A program made the translations under genes and the position numbers. A stretch of 64,000 bases of DNA, from NCBI RefSeq assembly GCF_012726295.1, contig NZ_JABAOB010000008.1, positions 186,001 through 250,000 of the forward strand, given 5' to 3'. This stretch comes from Chitinophaga sp. Ak27 (lineage in GTDB: Bacteria; Bacteroidota; Bacteroidia; Chitinophagales; Chitinophagaceae). This document shows positions 9,894 through 17,762 of this stretch, piece by piece. Below the pieces are notes generated by a model that did not search any database, was not told the origin of the DNA, and worked only from the letters and a program-made list of their open reading frames with translations. The stretch's first letter is position 1, and each line of letters begins with the position of its first letter.

Positions 9894-10003
9894 GTAGCTA
9901 CAGTATTGACAAAATAATTATCTGTAGATGGAAAAATATAAAGTGGACTATAGTGAAACGGCAGATTTTAGGGGAATAAGAATATAAATCAGTTGGAGAT
10001 AAC

Positions 10004-10153
10004 ATGGGGAATTTTTATTTTTTTGCTACAGCAGGCAACGATTTAAGTCCCATGTTGTATCTACCCAAAATAGAAAAATTGTCGTTTTACCCGAAAAAAA
10101 AGAAATATTCCCGCACTATGGAAGAACTGAATAATATACTGGAGCAAAAATAA
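10004..10153 (+). CDS. Small AT-rich orphan ORF, possible remnant of a second immunity gene
   Basis: This 49-codon frame begins MGNFYFFATAGNDLSPML and ends with a lysine-rich stretch (FYPKKKKYSRTMEEL). I do not recognise it. Just upstream, a 19-codon frame at 9928-9987 (MEKYKVDYSETADFRGIRI) ends near where this frame becomes open after a stop at 9977-9979. A single frameshift would join the two into one longer protein. Either this is a tiny gene, or the pair is a decayed orphan immunity gene, which is common downstream of Rhs toxins. Support is limited to position and to the same AT-rich composition as the gene before it. Confidence 0.3.
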   Translation: MGNFYFFATAGNDLSPMLYLPKIEKLSFYPKKKKYSRTMEELNNILEQK

Positions 10154-10157
10154 TATA

Positions 10158-10192
10158 CATACAACGGGAATGACGATGCTCCCCGTTGTATG
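10158..10192 (-). terminator. Hairpin terminator of the hydroxyacyl-CoA dehydrogenase gene
   Basis: The 11-base arms CATACAACGGG (10158-10168) and CCCGTTGTATG (10182-10192) form a perfect inverted repeat. On the minus strand the stem is followed by a T-rich run, which fits termination of the gene ending at 10204. It also separates that gene from the Rhs island arriving from the other side. Confidence 0.65.
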
Positions 10193-10203
10193 AGTCTGAA
10201 ATG

Positions 10204-11091
10204 CTACGCAAATCGTTCACTTACCACTAGGTCTTTACTACCAGCTGTGTATTTATAAAACCCTTCGCCGCTTTTTACGCCGAGGTAGCCTGCGGTCACC
10301 ATATTTACCAGCAGCGGGCAAGGCGCATATTTAGGATTGCCAAAACCATCGTGCAATACCTGCAAAATAGACAGGCAAACATCGAGTCCTATGAAATCGG
10401 CCAGCTGTAAGGGCCCCATGGGATGTGCCATTCCTAGTTTCATCACCGTATCAATTTCTGCAACACCGGCTACTCCTTCAAAGAGGGAGCAGATCGCTTC
10501 GTTAATCATCGGCATGAGAATGCGGTTGGCAATAAAGCCGGGGTAGTCGTTTACCACGCAGGGCACTTTATCCAGTTTTTCGGACAAGGTCACAATAGCG
10601 CTGGTAACGGCTTTATCGGTAGCATACCCATTGATGATCTCTACCAGTTTCATTACTGGTACCGGATTCATGAAGTGCATGCCTATTACTTTGGCCGGCC
10701 GTTTAGTGACTGCGGCAATTTTGGTGATGGAGATAGAAGATGTGTTGGTGGCCAGGATAGCATCGGCAGGTGCGTGCTGATCTAGGTCCTGGAATATTTT
10801 CAGCTTCAGGGCAATGTTTTCTGTTGCTGCCTCTACTACCAGCGATACGTCTTTTACGCCGGTGGCGAGATTGGTATGCAGGGTAATATTGCTGATAGTC
10901 TGGTCTTTGATGTCAGGGGTGATAGTGCCCTTGGCAACTTGCCTGTCGAGGTTTTTGGTGATCGTTTGCAGGGCTTTTTCCAGTGCCGGGGCCGCAACGT
11001 CTATCAGGTTTACGGCGTAGCCGTGTTGAGCAAATACGTGGGCAATACCATTTCCCATGGTACCCGCGCCAATGACCGCAATTTTTTGCAT
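10204..11091 (-). CDS. 3-hydroxybutyryl-CoA / 3-hydroxyacyl-CoA dehydrogenase
   Basis: This NAD-dependent dehydrogenase acts on (S)-3-hydroxyacyl-CoA in fatty-acid or butanoate metabolism. The N-terminal Rossmann fold shows MQKIAVIGAGTMGNGIAHVF. The middle carries LATNTSSISITKIAA and VIGMHFMNPVPVMKLVE, with the catalytic His in GMHFMNP. The C-terminal domain has NDYPGFIANRILMPMINEA and AHPMGPLQLADFIGLD. At 295 residues it has the length of monofunctional enzymes of the Hbd type. The frame runs 11 codons further upstream, but the methionine before QKIAVIG is the proper start because the nucleotide-binding strand begins there. The gene stands alone between convergent and tandem neighbours. Confidence 0.93.
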   Translation of the reverse strand: MQKIAVIGAGTMGNGIAHVFAQHGYAVNLIDVAAPALEKALQTITKNLDRQVAKGTITPDIKDQTISNITLHTNLATGVKDVSLVVEAATENIALKLKIFQDLDQHAPADAILATNTSSISITKIAAVTKRPAKVIGMHFMNPVPVMKLVEIINGYATDKAVTSAIVTLSEKLDKVPCVVNDYPGFIANRILMPMINEAICSLFEGVAGVAEIDTVMKLGMAHPMGPLQLADFIGLDVCLSILQVLHDGFGNPKYAPCPLLVNMVTAGYLGVKSGEGFYKYTAGSKDLVVSERFA

Positions 11092-11151
11092 GGTGTAGTG
11101 ATTTGTCAAAAATGAATAAGCCACTAATTTAAAGAAAATTGGGGTTACGTA

Positions 11152-11817
11152 TTAATCTCCGTAACTCTCATCTTTTCTTTTAAAGTCGCCACGTTTCCAG
11201 GCCTGTATAAACTGGGCCCAGGCAAGCGGGTTAAAGATATTTTGTGGAGGGGGCTGACCGGCATAGTAGAGATTCTGTGCCTGTTTGTTGAAATACTGGT
11301 TCACGCCTTCCCGGCCATCGACTGGCAGGAAGCGGGCCATGGCCCTTAACCGGGCATTGCTGGTATTTTTTCGGGCTACTTCATAGGCATCATCGGGGAT
11401 GTCCATATTGGCGAAAGCCCGTTCAAATTCTTCCCTGGAAAGATAAGGTTTGATGATGGTCACCGGCAAATAAGTAGTATCTTCTACCAGTAGTTGTATC
11501 AGGGAGAAGCTATTGCCTTTGATACCGGGTGGTACCCGGTAGTTTTTATGTTTAAAACCTACGGCGCTGAAAGAGAGGGTATCTCCTTTAAACACCACGA
11601 TGGAGAAAATACCGCTCCGGTTGGAAATAGTACCTCTGCCCTGGCCTCTTACCATAATACTTACGGCTGGAATGGCACGTAAGCTGTCGGCAGTCATGGT
11701 AATACCTGAAATCTGTATAACGCTGTCTCTGAATTCCGCGATCTGCGCTTTCAGCAGGAAAGGAGACAATAGGAAAACAACTAAAAGTGACAGTATGTAG
11801 GATCTTTTCTGATGCAT
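11152..11817 (-). CDS. Secreted protein with carboxypeptidase-regulatory-like domain
   Basis: This 221-residue exported protein has a signal peptide (residues 1-25, ending FLLKAQ). Next comes a beta-sandwich of the CarboxypepD_reg type common in Bacteroidota: ISGITMTADSLRAIPAVSIM, then GRGTISNRSGIFSIVV and GDTLSFSAVGF. The second half is charged and helical (LSREEFERAFANMDI) and has no recognised fold. The beta-sandwich usually sits at the front of TonB-dependent transporters or peptidases, but here it stands almost alone. The protein is probably periplasmic or attached to the envelope. Function unknown. Confidence 0.8.
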   Translation of the reverse strand: MHQKRSYILSLLVVFLLSPFLLKAQIAEFRDSVIQISGITMTADSLRAIPAVSIMVRGQGRGTISNRSGIFSIVVFKGDTLSFSAVGFKHKNYRVPPGIKGNSFSLIQLLVEDTTYLPVTIIKPYLSREEFERAFANMDIPDDAYEVARKNTSNARLRAMARFLPVDGREGVNQYFNKQAQNLYYAGQPPPQNIFNPLAWAQFIQAWKRGDFKRKDESYGD

Positions 11818-11885
11818 GCCGGTCCTAAGATATAAAAATTTATTTACGTGTCTATATGCAGTTGATCAGCTGCACCAGATTGAAA

Positions 11886-11917
11886 TTGTAAATTAAAACC
11901 CAATTGGGTTAACTTTG
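11886..11917 (+). promoter_or_regulatory. Promoter upstream of mrp
   Basis: A TTG at 11886-11888 is followed by 21 bases and then TAACTTTG at 11910-11917. This matches the Bacteroidota housekeeping promoter (TTG, 19-21 bases, TAnnTTTG). The start codon of mrp is 29 bases downstream of the -7 box. Confidence 0.6.
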
Positions 11918-11946
11918 CATCCTGGATTCAAAATTAACAACAATTT

Positions 11947-13044
11947 ATGATCACTAAAGAGCAGGTTTTAAAGGCCTTGAGCAACGTAGAAGAGCCGGAT
12001 CTGGGGAAAGATCTGGTTACGCTGAACATGGTAAAAGATATAGAGATTGACGGTAATAAAGTGAAATTTACCGTGGTGTTGACCACCCCGGCGTGTCCGT
12101 TGAAAGATATGATCCGGAATGCCTGTGTGAATGCGATTCATATGCTGGTGAGCAAGGAGGCGCAGGTAGAAGTTGTCATGACCGCCAATGTAAACACCAA
12201 AAGAGCCGGGGGACAGGGAATCTTGTCTAAGGTGAAAAATATTATCGTGGTGGCTTCTGGTAAAGGGGGGGTAGGTAAATCCACCGTAGCAGCCAACCTG
12301 GCCCTGGCTTTGGGCAGGGATGGCGCAAAAGTAGGACTGATGGATGCCGATATTTACGGACCATCCGTACCTATTATGTTTGGTTTGCGCGGCGAACGCC
12401 CAATGATGGTGAATGTAGATGGTAAGGGGATGATTCAGCCAATAGAAAAATACGGCATCAAAGTAATGTCTATTGGGTTGCTGATCGATGAAAGACAAGC
12501 CGTTGTTTGGCGCGGTCCTATGGCCAGCAGTGCATTGAAACAATTTATTACCGATGTATTCTGGGATGAACTGGATTACCTGATCATAGATATGCCACCA
12601 GGAACTGGTGATATTCACCTGACACTGGTGCAAACTGTGCCTGTGACCGGTGCGGTGATCGTTACCACGCCGCAGGATGTGGCCCTGGCCGATGCCAAGA
12701 AAGGTATTGCCATGTTCCAGGGACAACAAATCAATGTGCCTATCATTGGTTTAGTGGAAAATATGGCCTATTTCACACCTGCTGAGCTACCAGAAAACAA
12801 ATATTATATTTTCGGTAAAGATGGCGGTAAGCACTTGGCGGATGAAATGGAAATTCCATTCCTTGGCCAGATTCCGCTGGTACAAAGCATCCGCGAAGGT
12901 GGGGATCAAGGGGTACCTGCTATGGCTGGTGATGAAAAAGTTACCCGCAAAGCATTCCTGGATGTTGCCGGCGCTGCGGCCCGTAGTATTGCCATGCGCA
13001 ATGCCAACATAGCACCTACCAAGATTGTGGATATTATAGTTTAG
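11947..13044 (+). CDS. apbC: Mrp/ApbC-type Fe-S cluster carrier ATPase
   Basis: This 365-residue cytosolic P-loop ATPase of the Mrp/NBP35 family is thought to carry iron-sulfur clusters to target enzymes. Residues 1-85 form a MIP18 (DUF59) domain with the conserved TPACPLKDM. The deviant Walker A motif SGKGGVGKSTV lies at about 104-114, with LMDADIYGPSVP and DMPPGTGDIHLTL further on. The CxxC motif that usually follows ENMxxF in Mrp proteins and binds the cluster is absent. In its place the protein reads ENMAYFTPAELPENKYY. The only cysteines seen are Cys50 and Cys60 in the MIP18 domain. The gene has its own promoter and is followed by a long inverted repeat. Confidence 0.93.
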   Translation: MITKEQVLKALSNVEEPDLGKDLVTLNMVKDIEIDGNKVKFTVVLTTPACPLKDMIRNACVNAIHMLVSKEAQVEVVMTANVNTKRAGGQGILSKVKNIIVVASGKGGVGKSTVAANLALALGRDGAKVGLMDADIYGPSVPIMFGLRGERPMMVNVDGKGMIQPIEKYGIKVMSIGLLIDERQAVVWRGPMASSALKQFITDVFWDELDYLIIDMPPGTGDIHLTLVQTVPVTGAVIVTTPQDVALADAKKGIAMFQGQQINVPIIGLVENMAYFTPAELPENKYYIFGKDGGKHLADEMEIPFLGQIPLVQSIREGGDQGVPAMAGDEKVTRKAFLDVAGAAARSIAMRNANIAPTKIVDIIV

Positions 13045-13047
13045 CCT

Positions 13048-13168
13048 AAAGCATAAAGCAAAAAGCATAAAGCTATTGTAAAGAAGATATCAGCGAATTG
13101 CGTTAAGTGATATATCGCGTTTGTCTTCGTTGCAATAGCTTTATGCTTTTTGCTTTGCGCTTTCTGCT
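13048..13168. repeat. Long inverted repeat with AAAGCATAAAGC words (copy 1)
   Basis: The left arm (13048-13088) and right arm (13123-13168) pair imperfectly over about 40 bases. They include a perfect 21-base core at 13058-13078 and 13133-13153. The arms are built from repeated short words such as AAAGCATAAAGC and GCAAAAAGC. The repeat begins 3 bases after the mrp stop and could end its transcript. The same words form an inverted repeat at 54782-54891. The remainder of the gap up to 13350 shows nothing else recognisable. Confidence 0.85.
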
Positions 13169-13356
13169 ATTAAAAAATATTTTATCTTTCCGCTTGATGA
13201 TCATAACCATAAAAAGAAATATCTTTAATTCATCTGCCTCAAAAAAAGTCCAACATTGTCGGTAAACCACAACTACCACAGTGAATATTTAAAGTTGTTT
13301 TTCAATTATAGGTAATCATAATATGTTTAAAGCAGCGTCAATGCTTAAGTTTTACT

Positions 13357-13364
13357 TAACTTTG
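13357..13364 (+). promoter_or_regulatory. Candidate -7 element of pyrF
   Basis: TAACTTTG matches TAnnTTTG and lies 19 bases before the pyrF ATG. No clear TTG is found at the expected -33 distance. Confidence 0.45.
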
Positions 13365-13383
13365 CGCCCCAAATTAACCGACT

Positions 13384-14208
13384 ATGAATCGACAGGAATT
13401 GGTGAATCTGATTAAGGAAAAGCAATCTTACCTCTGTGTAGGATTGGATACAGACATACAAAAGATTCCAAAACACCTGCTTTCTCATGCAGATCCGGTG
13501 TTTGCCTTTAATAAGGCGATTATTGACGCCACAAAGGATCTTTGTGTGTCTTATAAGATCAATACCGCCTTTTATGAAAGTATGGGCATCCGCGGCTGGG
13601 AAAGTTTGCAACGCACGGTAGAATATATCCCTTCGGGTATATTTACCATCGCAGATGCCAAGCGTGGAGATATTGGCAATACTTCCACCCAGTATGCCAA
13701 AACATTTTTTGAAACTTACAAGTTCGATGCGGTGACCGTGGCGCCTTATATGGGAAGAGACAGTGTTGAACCGTTTTTACAGTTTTCTGAAAAATGGGCA
13801 ATTGTGCTGGGATTAACTTCCAATGAAGGTAGCCGGGATTTCCAGTTGCAGCCCGTTGGCGACGGATTTTTATTTGAGAAAGTACTGAAAACCTGTATGG
13901 AATGGGGTACTCCCGATAACATGATGTTTGTGGTAGGTGCAACGCAGTCTGCTTCCCAGTTGGGATATATCCGTAAACTGGTGCCTGATAACTTTTTCCT
14001 GGTGCCAGGTGTAGGAGCACAGGGCGGCAGCCTGGAGGAAATTTCCCTGCAAGCCATGAATAAAGACTGTGGCCTGCTGGTGAACGCCAGTCGCGCGATT
14101 ATTTATGCCGGCAATGGAGAAGATTTTGCAGATGACGCCAGGAAAGTAGCCCGGCAATACCAGCTGGAAATGGCCAGCTACCTGAATAAAATGGTAGCTG
14201 CTGTATAA
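13384..14208 (+). CDS. pyrF: Orotidine 5'-phosphate decarboxylase
   Basis: This enzyme catalyses the last step of UMP synthesis, decarboxylation of OMP, in the cytosol. The 274-residue length fits the longer PyrF subfamily. Motifs in order are YLCVGLDTD near residue 16, AFNKAIIDAT near 41, YKINTAFYE near 58, and the catalytic FTIADAKRGDIGNT with Lys93. The phosphate-binding end is LVPGVGAQGGS and VNASRAIIYA. A TAnnTTTG box lies just upstream and a hairpin with a T-run just downstream, so the gene appears to be a single unit. Confidence 0.96.
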   Translation: MNRQELVNLIKEKQSYLCVGLDTDIQKIPKHLLSHADPVFAFNKAIIDATKDLCVSYKINTAFYESMGIRGWESLQRTVEYIPSGIFTIADAKRGDIGNTSTQYAKTFFETYKFDAVTVAPYMGRDSVEPFLQFSEKWAIVLGLTSNEGSRDFQLQPVGDGFLFEKVLKTCMEWGTPDNMMFVVGATQSASQLGYIRKLVPDNFFLVPGVGAQGGSLEEISLQAMNKDCGLLVNASRAIIYAGNGEDFADDARKVARQYQLEMASYLNKMVAAV

Positions 14209-14221
14209 TTTTTTTTTAAGG

Positions 14222-14270
14222 AAATTGGTATTTGGTTGTTGTATATAACGATAACAGAATACCAATTTTT
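14222..14270 (+). terminator. Hairpin terminator of pyrF
   Basis: AAATTGGTATT (14222-14232) pairs with AATACCAATTT (14258-14268) and is followed by a run of T on the plus strand. It sits between the convergent pyrF gene and the YCII-domain gene that ends at 14272. Confidence 0.7.
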
Positions 14271-14271
14271 T

Positions 14272-14709
14272 TTATTTAAAAACACAATTCTTAGCGGTCC
14301 ACCAGGGTCTTATACTGAAACTCAGTTGTCCTGCTTTTACTGCCGGATCCTGGTTTACCAGCGATACTACTTCTGCACTGTCTTTACAATCCATGATAAA
14401 AATGCCCCTTAATGCGCCATCATCGCCGAAAGGACCTGCCACCAACAGCTTCCCGGCATTGGCCAGCTGGCGGATATTTTGAAGATGACCTTTCTGAAGC
14501 TGCGCCGCCAGCGCAGTGTCATTGGTCCGATGGGCGCCCCTTTCCAGGAAAACCATCCAGTAACGTTTTAGATCATAGTTAGCGCCAGGATTTACTTTTG
14601 GGGGAAATATTTTCAGCGCTGCTGATTGTAATGGTCTGGGGTGAAATGACAACATCACAATGACTAAAAATCCCAATAGCAACAGCGCAGGTAGAACTTT
14701 GCTTGCCAT
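14272..14709 (-). CDS. Membrane-anchored or exported YCII-domain protein
   Basis: This 145-residue protein has one N-terminal hydrophobic segment (about residues 5-22, VLPALLLLGFLVIVMLSF), probably a signal or anchor. A YCII-related domain follows, seen in YWMVFLERGAHRT, HLQNIRQLANAGKLLVAGPF and GIFIMDCKDSAEVVSLVNQD. YCII domains are small ferredoxin-like folds with a conserved His. Most are cytosolic, so an exported version is less common. The substrate is unknown. It stands alone and converges on pyrF. Confidence 0.8.
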   Translation of the reverse strand: MASKVLPALLLLGFLVIVMLSFHPRPLQSAALKIFPPKVNPGANYDLKRYWMVFLERGAHRTNDTALAAQLQKGHLQNIRQLANAGKLLVAGPFGDDGALRGIFIMDCKDSAEVVSLVNQDPAVKAGQLSFSIRPWWTAKNCVFK

Positions 14710-14790
14710 AACTCCCGATTTTGAAGGAAAGGTACGAAATTCCCGCTTTCCACTTATTTTCTTACATTGAGTATCCTAAACCTGTAGTTC

Positions 14791-15969
14791 ATGCAACAAG
14801 ATTTGTTTCAGTCACCGGATTATTTTGGCGTAGATGAGTTGTTGAAGGAAGAACATTTGTTAGCCCGCGATGCGGTAAGGCAATGGGTGAAAAAAGAAGT
14901 ATCCCCTATTATTGAAGATTATTGTCAACGCGCCACTTTTCCTTCGCAGATATTAAAAGGATTGGGGGAACTGGGATGTTTTGGTCCTACCATTCCGGCT
15001 GAATACGGCGGCGGTGGAATGGATTATATTTCCTACGGTTTAATGATGCAGGAACTGGAGCGTGGTGATAGCGGGATTCGTTCTACCGCATCCGTACAGG
15101 GTTCGCTGGTAATGTTCCCAATTTTTACTTTTGGCAATGAAGCACAGAAACGGAAATATCTTCCCAAATTAGCCACTGGCGAAATGATGGGTTGTTTCGG
15201 CTTAACAGAGCCGGACCACGGTTCTAATCCGGCCGGTATGCTCACTAATTTCCGTGAAGATGGCGATCATGTAATATTGAACGGCGCTAAGATGTGGATT
15301 TCCAATGCCCCCTTTGCAGATATTGCCGTAGTATGGGCCAAGGATGAAGCAGGCGTGATCCGCGGGCTGATCGTAGAAAGAGGCATGGAAGGATTTTCGA
15401 CCCCCGAAACAAAAGGAAAGTGGAGTTTACGTGCCAGCGCTACCGGTGAACTGGTGTTTGACCAGGTGCGTGTTCCAAAAGAAAATATTTTACCGGGTGC
15501 CAAAGGATTAAAAGGCCCTTTAACTTGCCTTTCCTCTGCCCGCTATGGTATTGCCTGGGGAGCGGTAGGCGCTGCTATGGATTGCTATGATACTGCACTG
15601 CGTTATGCAAAAGAGCGGGTACAGTTCGGCAGACCCATAGGTGGTTTTCAACTAACCCAGAAAAAGCTGGCGGAGATGGTGACGGAAATTACCAAAGCGC
15701 AGTTGCTCAACTGGCGTTTAGGTGTATTGAAAAATGAGGGTAAAGCTACGCCTGCGCAAATTTCCATGGCCAAGAGAAATTCCTGTGAAATAGCCGCCAA
15801 TATTGCCCGGAATGCCCGCACTATCCTGGGCGGTATGGGTATTACCGGCGAATTTTCCGTGATGCGCCATATGATGAACCTGGAAAGTGTAATGACTTAC
15901 GAAGGCACCCACGAAATACATCTACTGATCACTGGTATGGATGTTACCGGTTTAGACGCATTTAAATAG
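14791..15969 (+). CDS. Glutaryl-CoA dehydrogenase-like acyl-CoA dehydrogenase
   Basis: This FAD-dependent acyl-CoA dehydrogenase of 392 residues is closest in its motifs to glutaryl-CoA dehydrogenase, which oxidises and decarboxylates glutaryl-CoA during lysine and tryptophan breakdown. Characteristic segments are ERGDSGIRSTASVQGSLVM, GCFGLTEPDHGSNPAGM, the FAD-binding KMWISNAPFADIAVVWAK, and ARYGIAWGAVGAAMDCYDTA. The catalytic base is Glu371 in MTYEGTHEIH. Members of the family whose substrate is not glutaryl-CoA usually differ at the GIRS segment. No other lysine-degradation gene is nearby. Confidence 0.88.
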   Translation: MQQDLFQSPDYFGVDELLKEEHLLARDAVRQWVKKEVSPIIEDYCQRATFPSQILKGLGELGCFGPTIPAEYGGGGMDYISYGLMMQELERGDSGIRSTASVQGSLVMFPIFTFGNEAQKRKYLPKLATGEMMGCFGLTEPDHGSNPAGMLTNFREDGDHVILNGAKMWISNAPFADIAVVWAKDEAGVIRGLIVERGMEGFSTPETKGKWSLRASATGELVFDQVRVPKENILPGAKGLKGPLTCLSSARYGIAWGAVGAAMDCYDTALRYAKERVQFGRPIGGFQLTQKKLAEMVTEITKAQLLNWRLGVLKNEGKATPAQISMAKRNSCEIAANIARNARTILGGMGITGEFSVMRHMMNLESVMTYEGTHEIHLLITGMDVTGLDAFK

Positions 15970-16017
15970 CAATCGATACAGAGAGCAGCACTTGTAGCTG
16001 CTTTCTCTTTAAATACC

Positions 16018-17034
16018 ATGACGAAATTATTTTTACTGGCAGGCGCCTTGTTATGGGCCCCTGCCGTACGGGCGCAGCAATCGTCCAGGAAACTGATGGC
16101 CTGTGAAGGAAAGGCGCAGGGCACCTATTACATTGTGAAGTATCTATCTGCCGACACTGCTTCCCTGCAGCCACGCATTGATTCCATTTTTCGTGTTATT
16201 GATCAGTCTTTATCCTTGTACCAGCCAGGGTCTATCATTAATCAGTTTAATGAAGCCGGTCGGGTACAGATGGATGAGCATATGAAGGCGGTGATAGAAA
16301 AGGCATTATCAACGAATAAAGCCACTAATGGCCTGTTTGATATTACAGTGAAGCCTCTGGTATACCTATGGGGATTTGGGGTCACTAAACCGGGCTTTAA
16401 AGGCGTTCCGCCAACAGACAGTATTAAGGCTGCCCTGTCGTTAATAGGGTCCCGTTATCTACGGGTAAAAGGAAATGAACTGTATACGGTAAAGAAGGGC
16501 GTACAAATAGATTGCAATGGTATAGCACAGGGATATACGGTAGATGTAATCGGGCACTTCCTGGCGTCGTTGGGTATTGAAAATTACCTGGTAGATGTAG
16601 GAGGGGAGTTATGTGCCCGCGGCCACAATCACCTGCATAAAGTATGGAGTGTGGGGATAGAAAGACCATCGCCTGGGGATACCACCTACGAGCCTGTGCA
16701 GGGGCTGGTAAGATTGCCCGATAAAGGAATAGCTACCAGCGGCAATTACCGTCGTTTTTTTGACCAGGGACGCACCCGCTTTGCGCATACTATTCATCCG
16801 CTTACAGGAATTGCTTTACACAATAACATTATCAGTGTAACGGTAATTGCGAAAGATTGCTTTACCGCCGATGCATTTGATAACCCATTAATATTAATGG
16901 GAGTAGATAAAGGGATGGTCTTTATTGACAGGCACCCGGAATATGGACTGGAAGCGATTTATATTTATAAAGACAAAGACGGAACTATCAAAGAGGCTTT
17001 CAGTAAAGGCTTTAAGCAGTACATGGAGTTCTAA
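16018..17034 (+). CDS. apbE: ApbE, FAD:protein FMN transferase
   Basis: This 338-residue enzyme attaches FMN to a threonine of target proteins, such as Nqr or Rnf subunits, outside the cytoplasm. A signal peptide covers residues 1-20 (ending PAVRAQ). Family motifs are SLSLYQPGSIINQFNEAG, DITVKPLVYLWGFG, NYLVDVGGELCARG, GIATSGNYRRFF, HTIHPLTG, and the late metal-binding VIAKDCFTADAFDNPLILMG. No Nqr or Rnf gene is in the window, so the target is not indicated. The gene starts 49 bases after the acyl-CoA dehydrogenase and may be read through from it. Confidence 0.93.
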   Translation: MTKLFLLAGALLWAPAVRAQQSSRKLMACEGKAQGTYYIVKYLSADTASLQPRIDSIFRVIDQSLSLYQPGSIINQFNEAGRVQMDEHMKAVIEKALSTNKATNGLFDITVKPLVYLWGFGVTKPGFKGVPPTDSIKAALSLIGSRYLRVKGNELYTVKKGVQIDCNGIAQGYTVDVIGHFLASLGIENYLVDVGGELCARGHNHLHKVWSVGIERPSPGDTTYEPVQGLVRLPDKGIATSGNYRRFFDQGRTRFAHTIHPLTGIALHNNIISVTVIAKDCFTADAFDNPLILMGVDKGMVFIDRHPEYGLEAIYIYKDKDGTIKEAFSKGFKQYMEF

Positions 17035-17069
17035 AAAAATGTCCCATCCGCTGTAATAACGGATGGGAC
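17034..17069 (-). terminator. Hairpin terminator of the outer-membrane protein gene
   Basis: GTCCCATCCG (17041-17050) and CGGATGGGAC (17060-17069) form a perfect stem. On the minus strand it is followed by seven T (A-run at 17034-17040 on plus). It lies between apbE and the convergent gene ending at 17110. Confidence 0.75.
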
Positions 17070-17109
17070 CCTCGCTCACATTTCTCACAGTATATTGGTA
17101 AATCGGATA

Positions 17110-17730
17110 TTAGTTCAGATGGAACTTCAATCCTATATTGCCTTGCACGCTGTTGAAGTTGGTGATGTCGTTGTATTTGTACGGTGCATAATTGTAACGT
17201 ACATTGGCATTAAACATCAGTGGAGATGCCTTGCCGAACGGCACGTTGATACCAATTTCAGGGCTTACTAAAAATTGCCAGCTATTATTCTTCTCTACAA
17301 ACTCACCCCAGTACTTTTCATAATTCATACTGGCTGCACCCACGCCAACCGTTGCATATGGGATAACGGCAGATTCAGGTTTAGTAAATGCATAGCTCAC
17401 CGTAGCCTGTATCGGAATTACTTGTAATGTACGTGTTTGTACAGCAGATACATCCCCTTGTTTGTCGGGATACACTGCACGCGGCAGCTTTTCGTAAAAG
17501 TCCTGGTAACCGGAGCGTAAACCTACAGACCACTGGTTATTCAACATATATTGTAACCCGGCGCTCCAGCCACGGAAGCTGGTTTTGTCGGAATAATCCT
17601 TTAACGAGCCAAGGGGTTGTGCAATGGAGTAATTGACATCCACTGATAAAGGTGGACGAACCTGCGCGGATACTGCCTGGGCAGTAAAGCAGCCTGCAAA
17701 AACCAATATCCAGTTTATTATCTTTTTCAT
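17110..17730 (-). CDS. Outer-membrane beta-barrel protein
   Basis: This 206-residue protein has a signal peptide (residues 1-22, ending AVSAQ). The rest is amphipathic beta strands with aromatic girdles, for example LSVDVNYSIAQPLG, GWSAGLQYMLNNQWSVGLRSGY and NVRYNYAPYKYNDITNF, ending in a strand with a hydrophobic pattern (GNIGLKFHLN). This is the pattern of a small eight-stranded barrel of the outer-membrane beta-barrel family in Bacteroidota. No ligand is indicated. It is 33 bases downstream of the DUF4136 lipoprotein and probably shares its transcript. Confidence 0.82.
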   Translation of the reverse strand: MKKIINWILVFAGCFTAQAVSAQVRPPLSVDVNYSIAQPLGSLKDYSDKTSFRGWSAGLQYMLNNQWSVGLRSGYQDFYEKLPRAVYPDKQGDVSAVQTRTLQVIPIQATVSYAFTKPESAVIPYATVGVGAASMNYEKYWGEFVEKNNSWQFLVSPEIGINVPFGKASPLMFNANVRYNYAPYKYNDITNFNSVQGNIGLKFHLN

Positions 17731-17762
17731 CTTCCTGTCAGTTTAAAAGTTCGTGATCAGCA

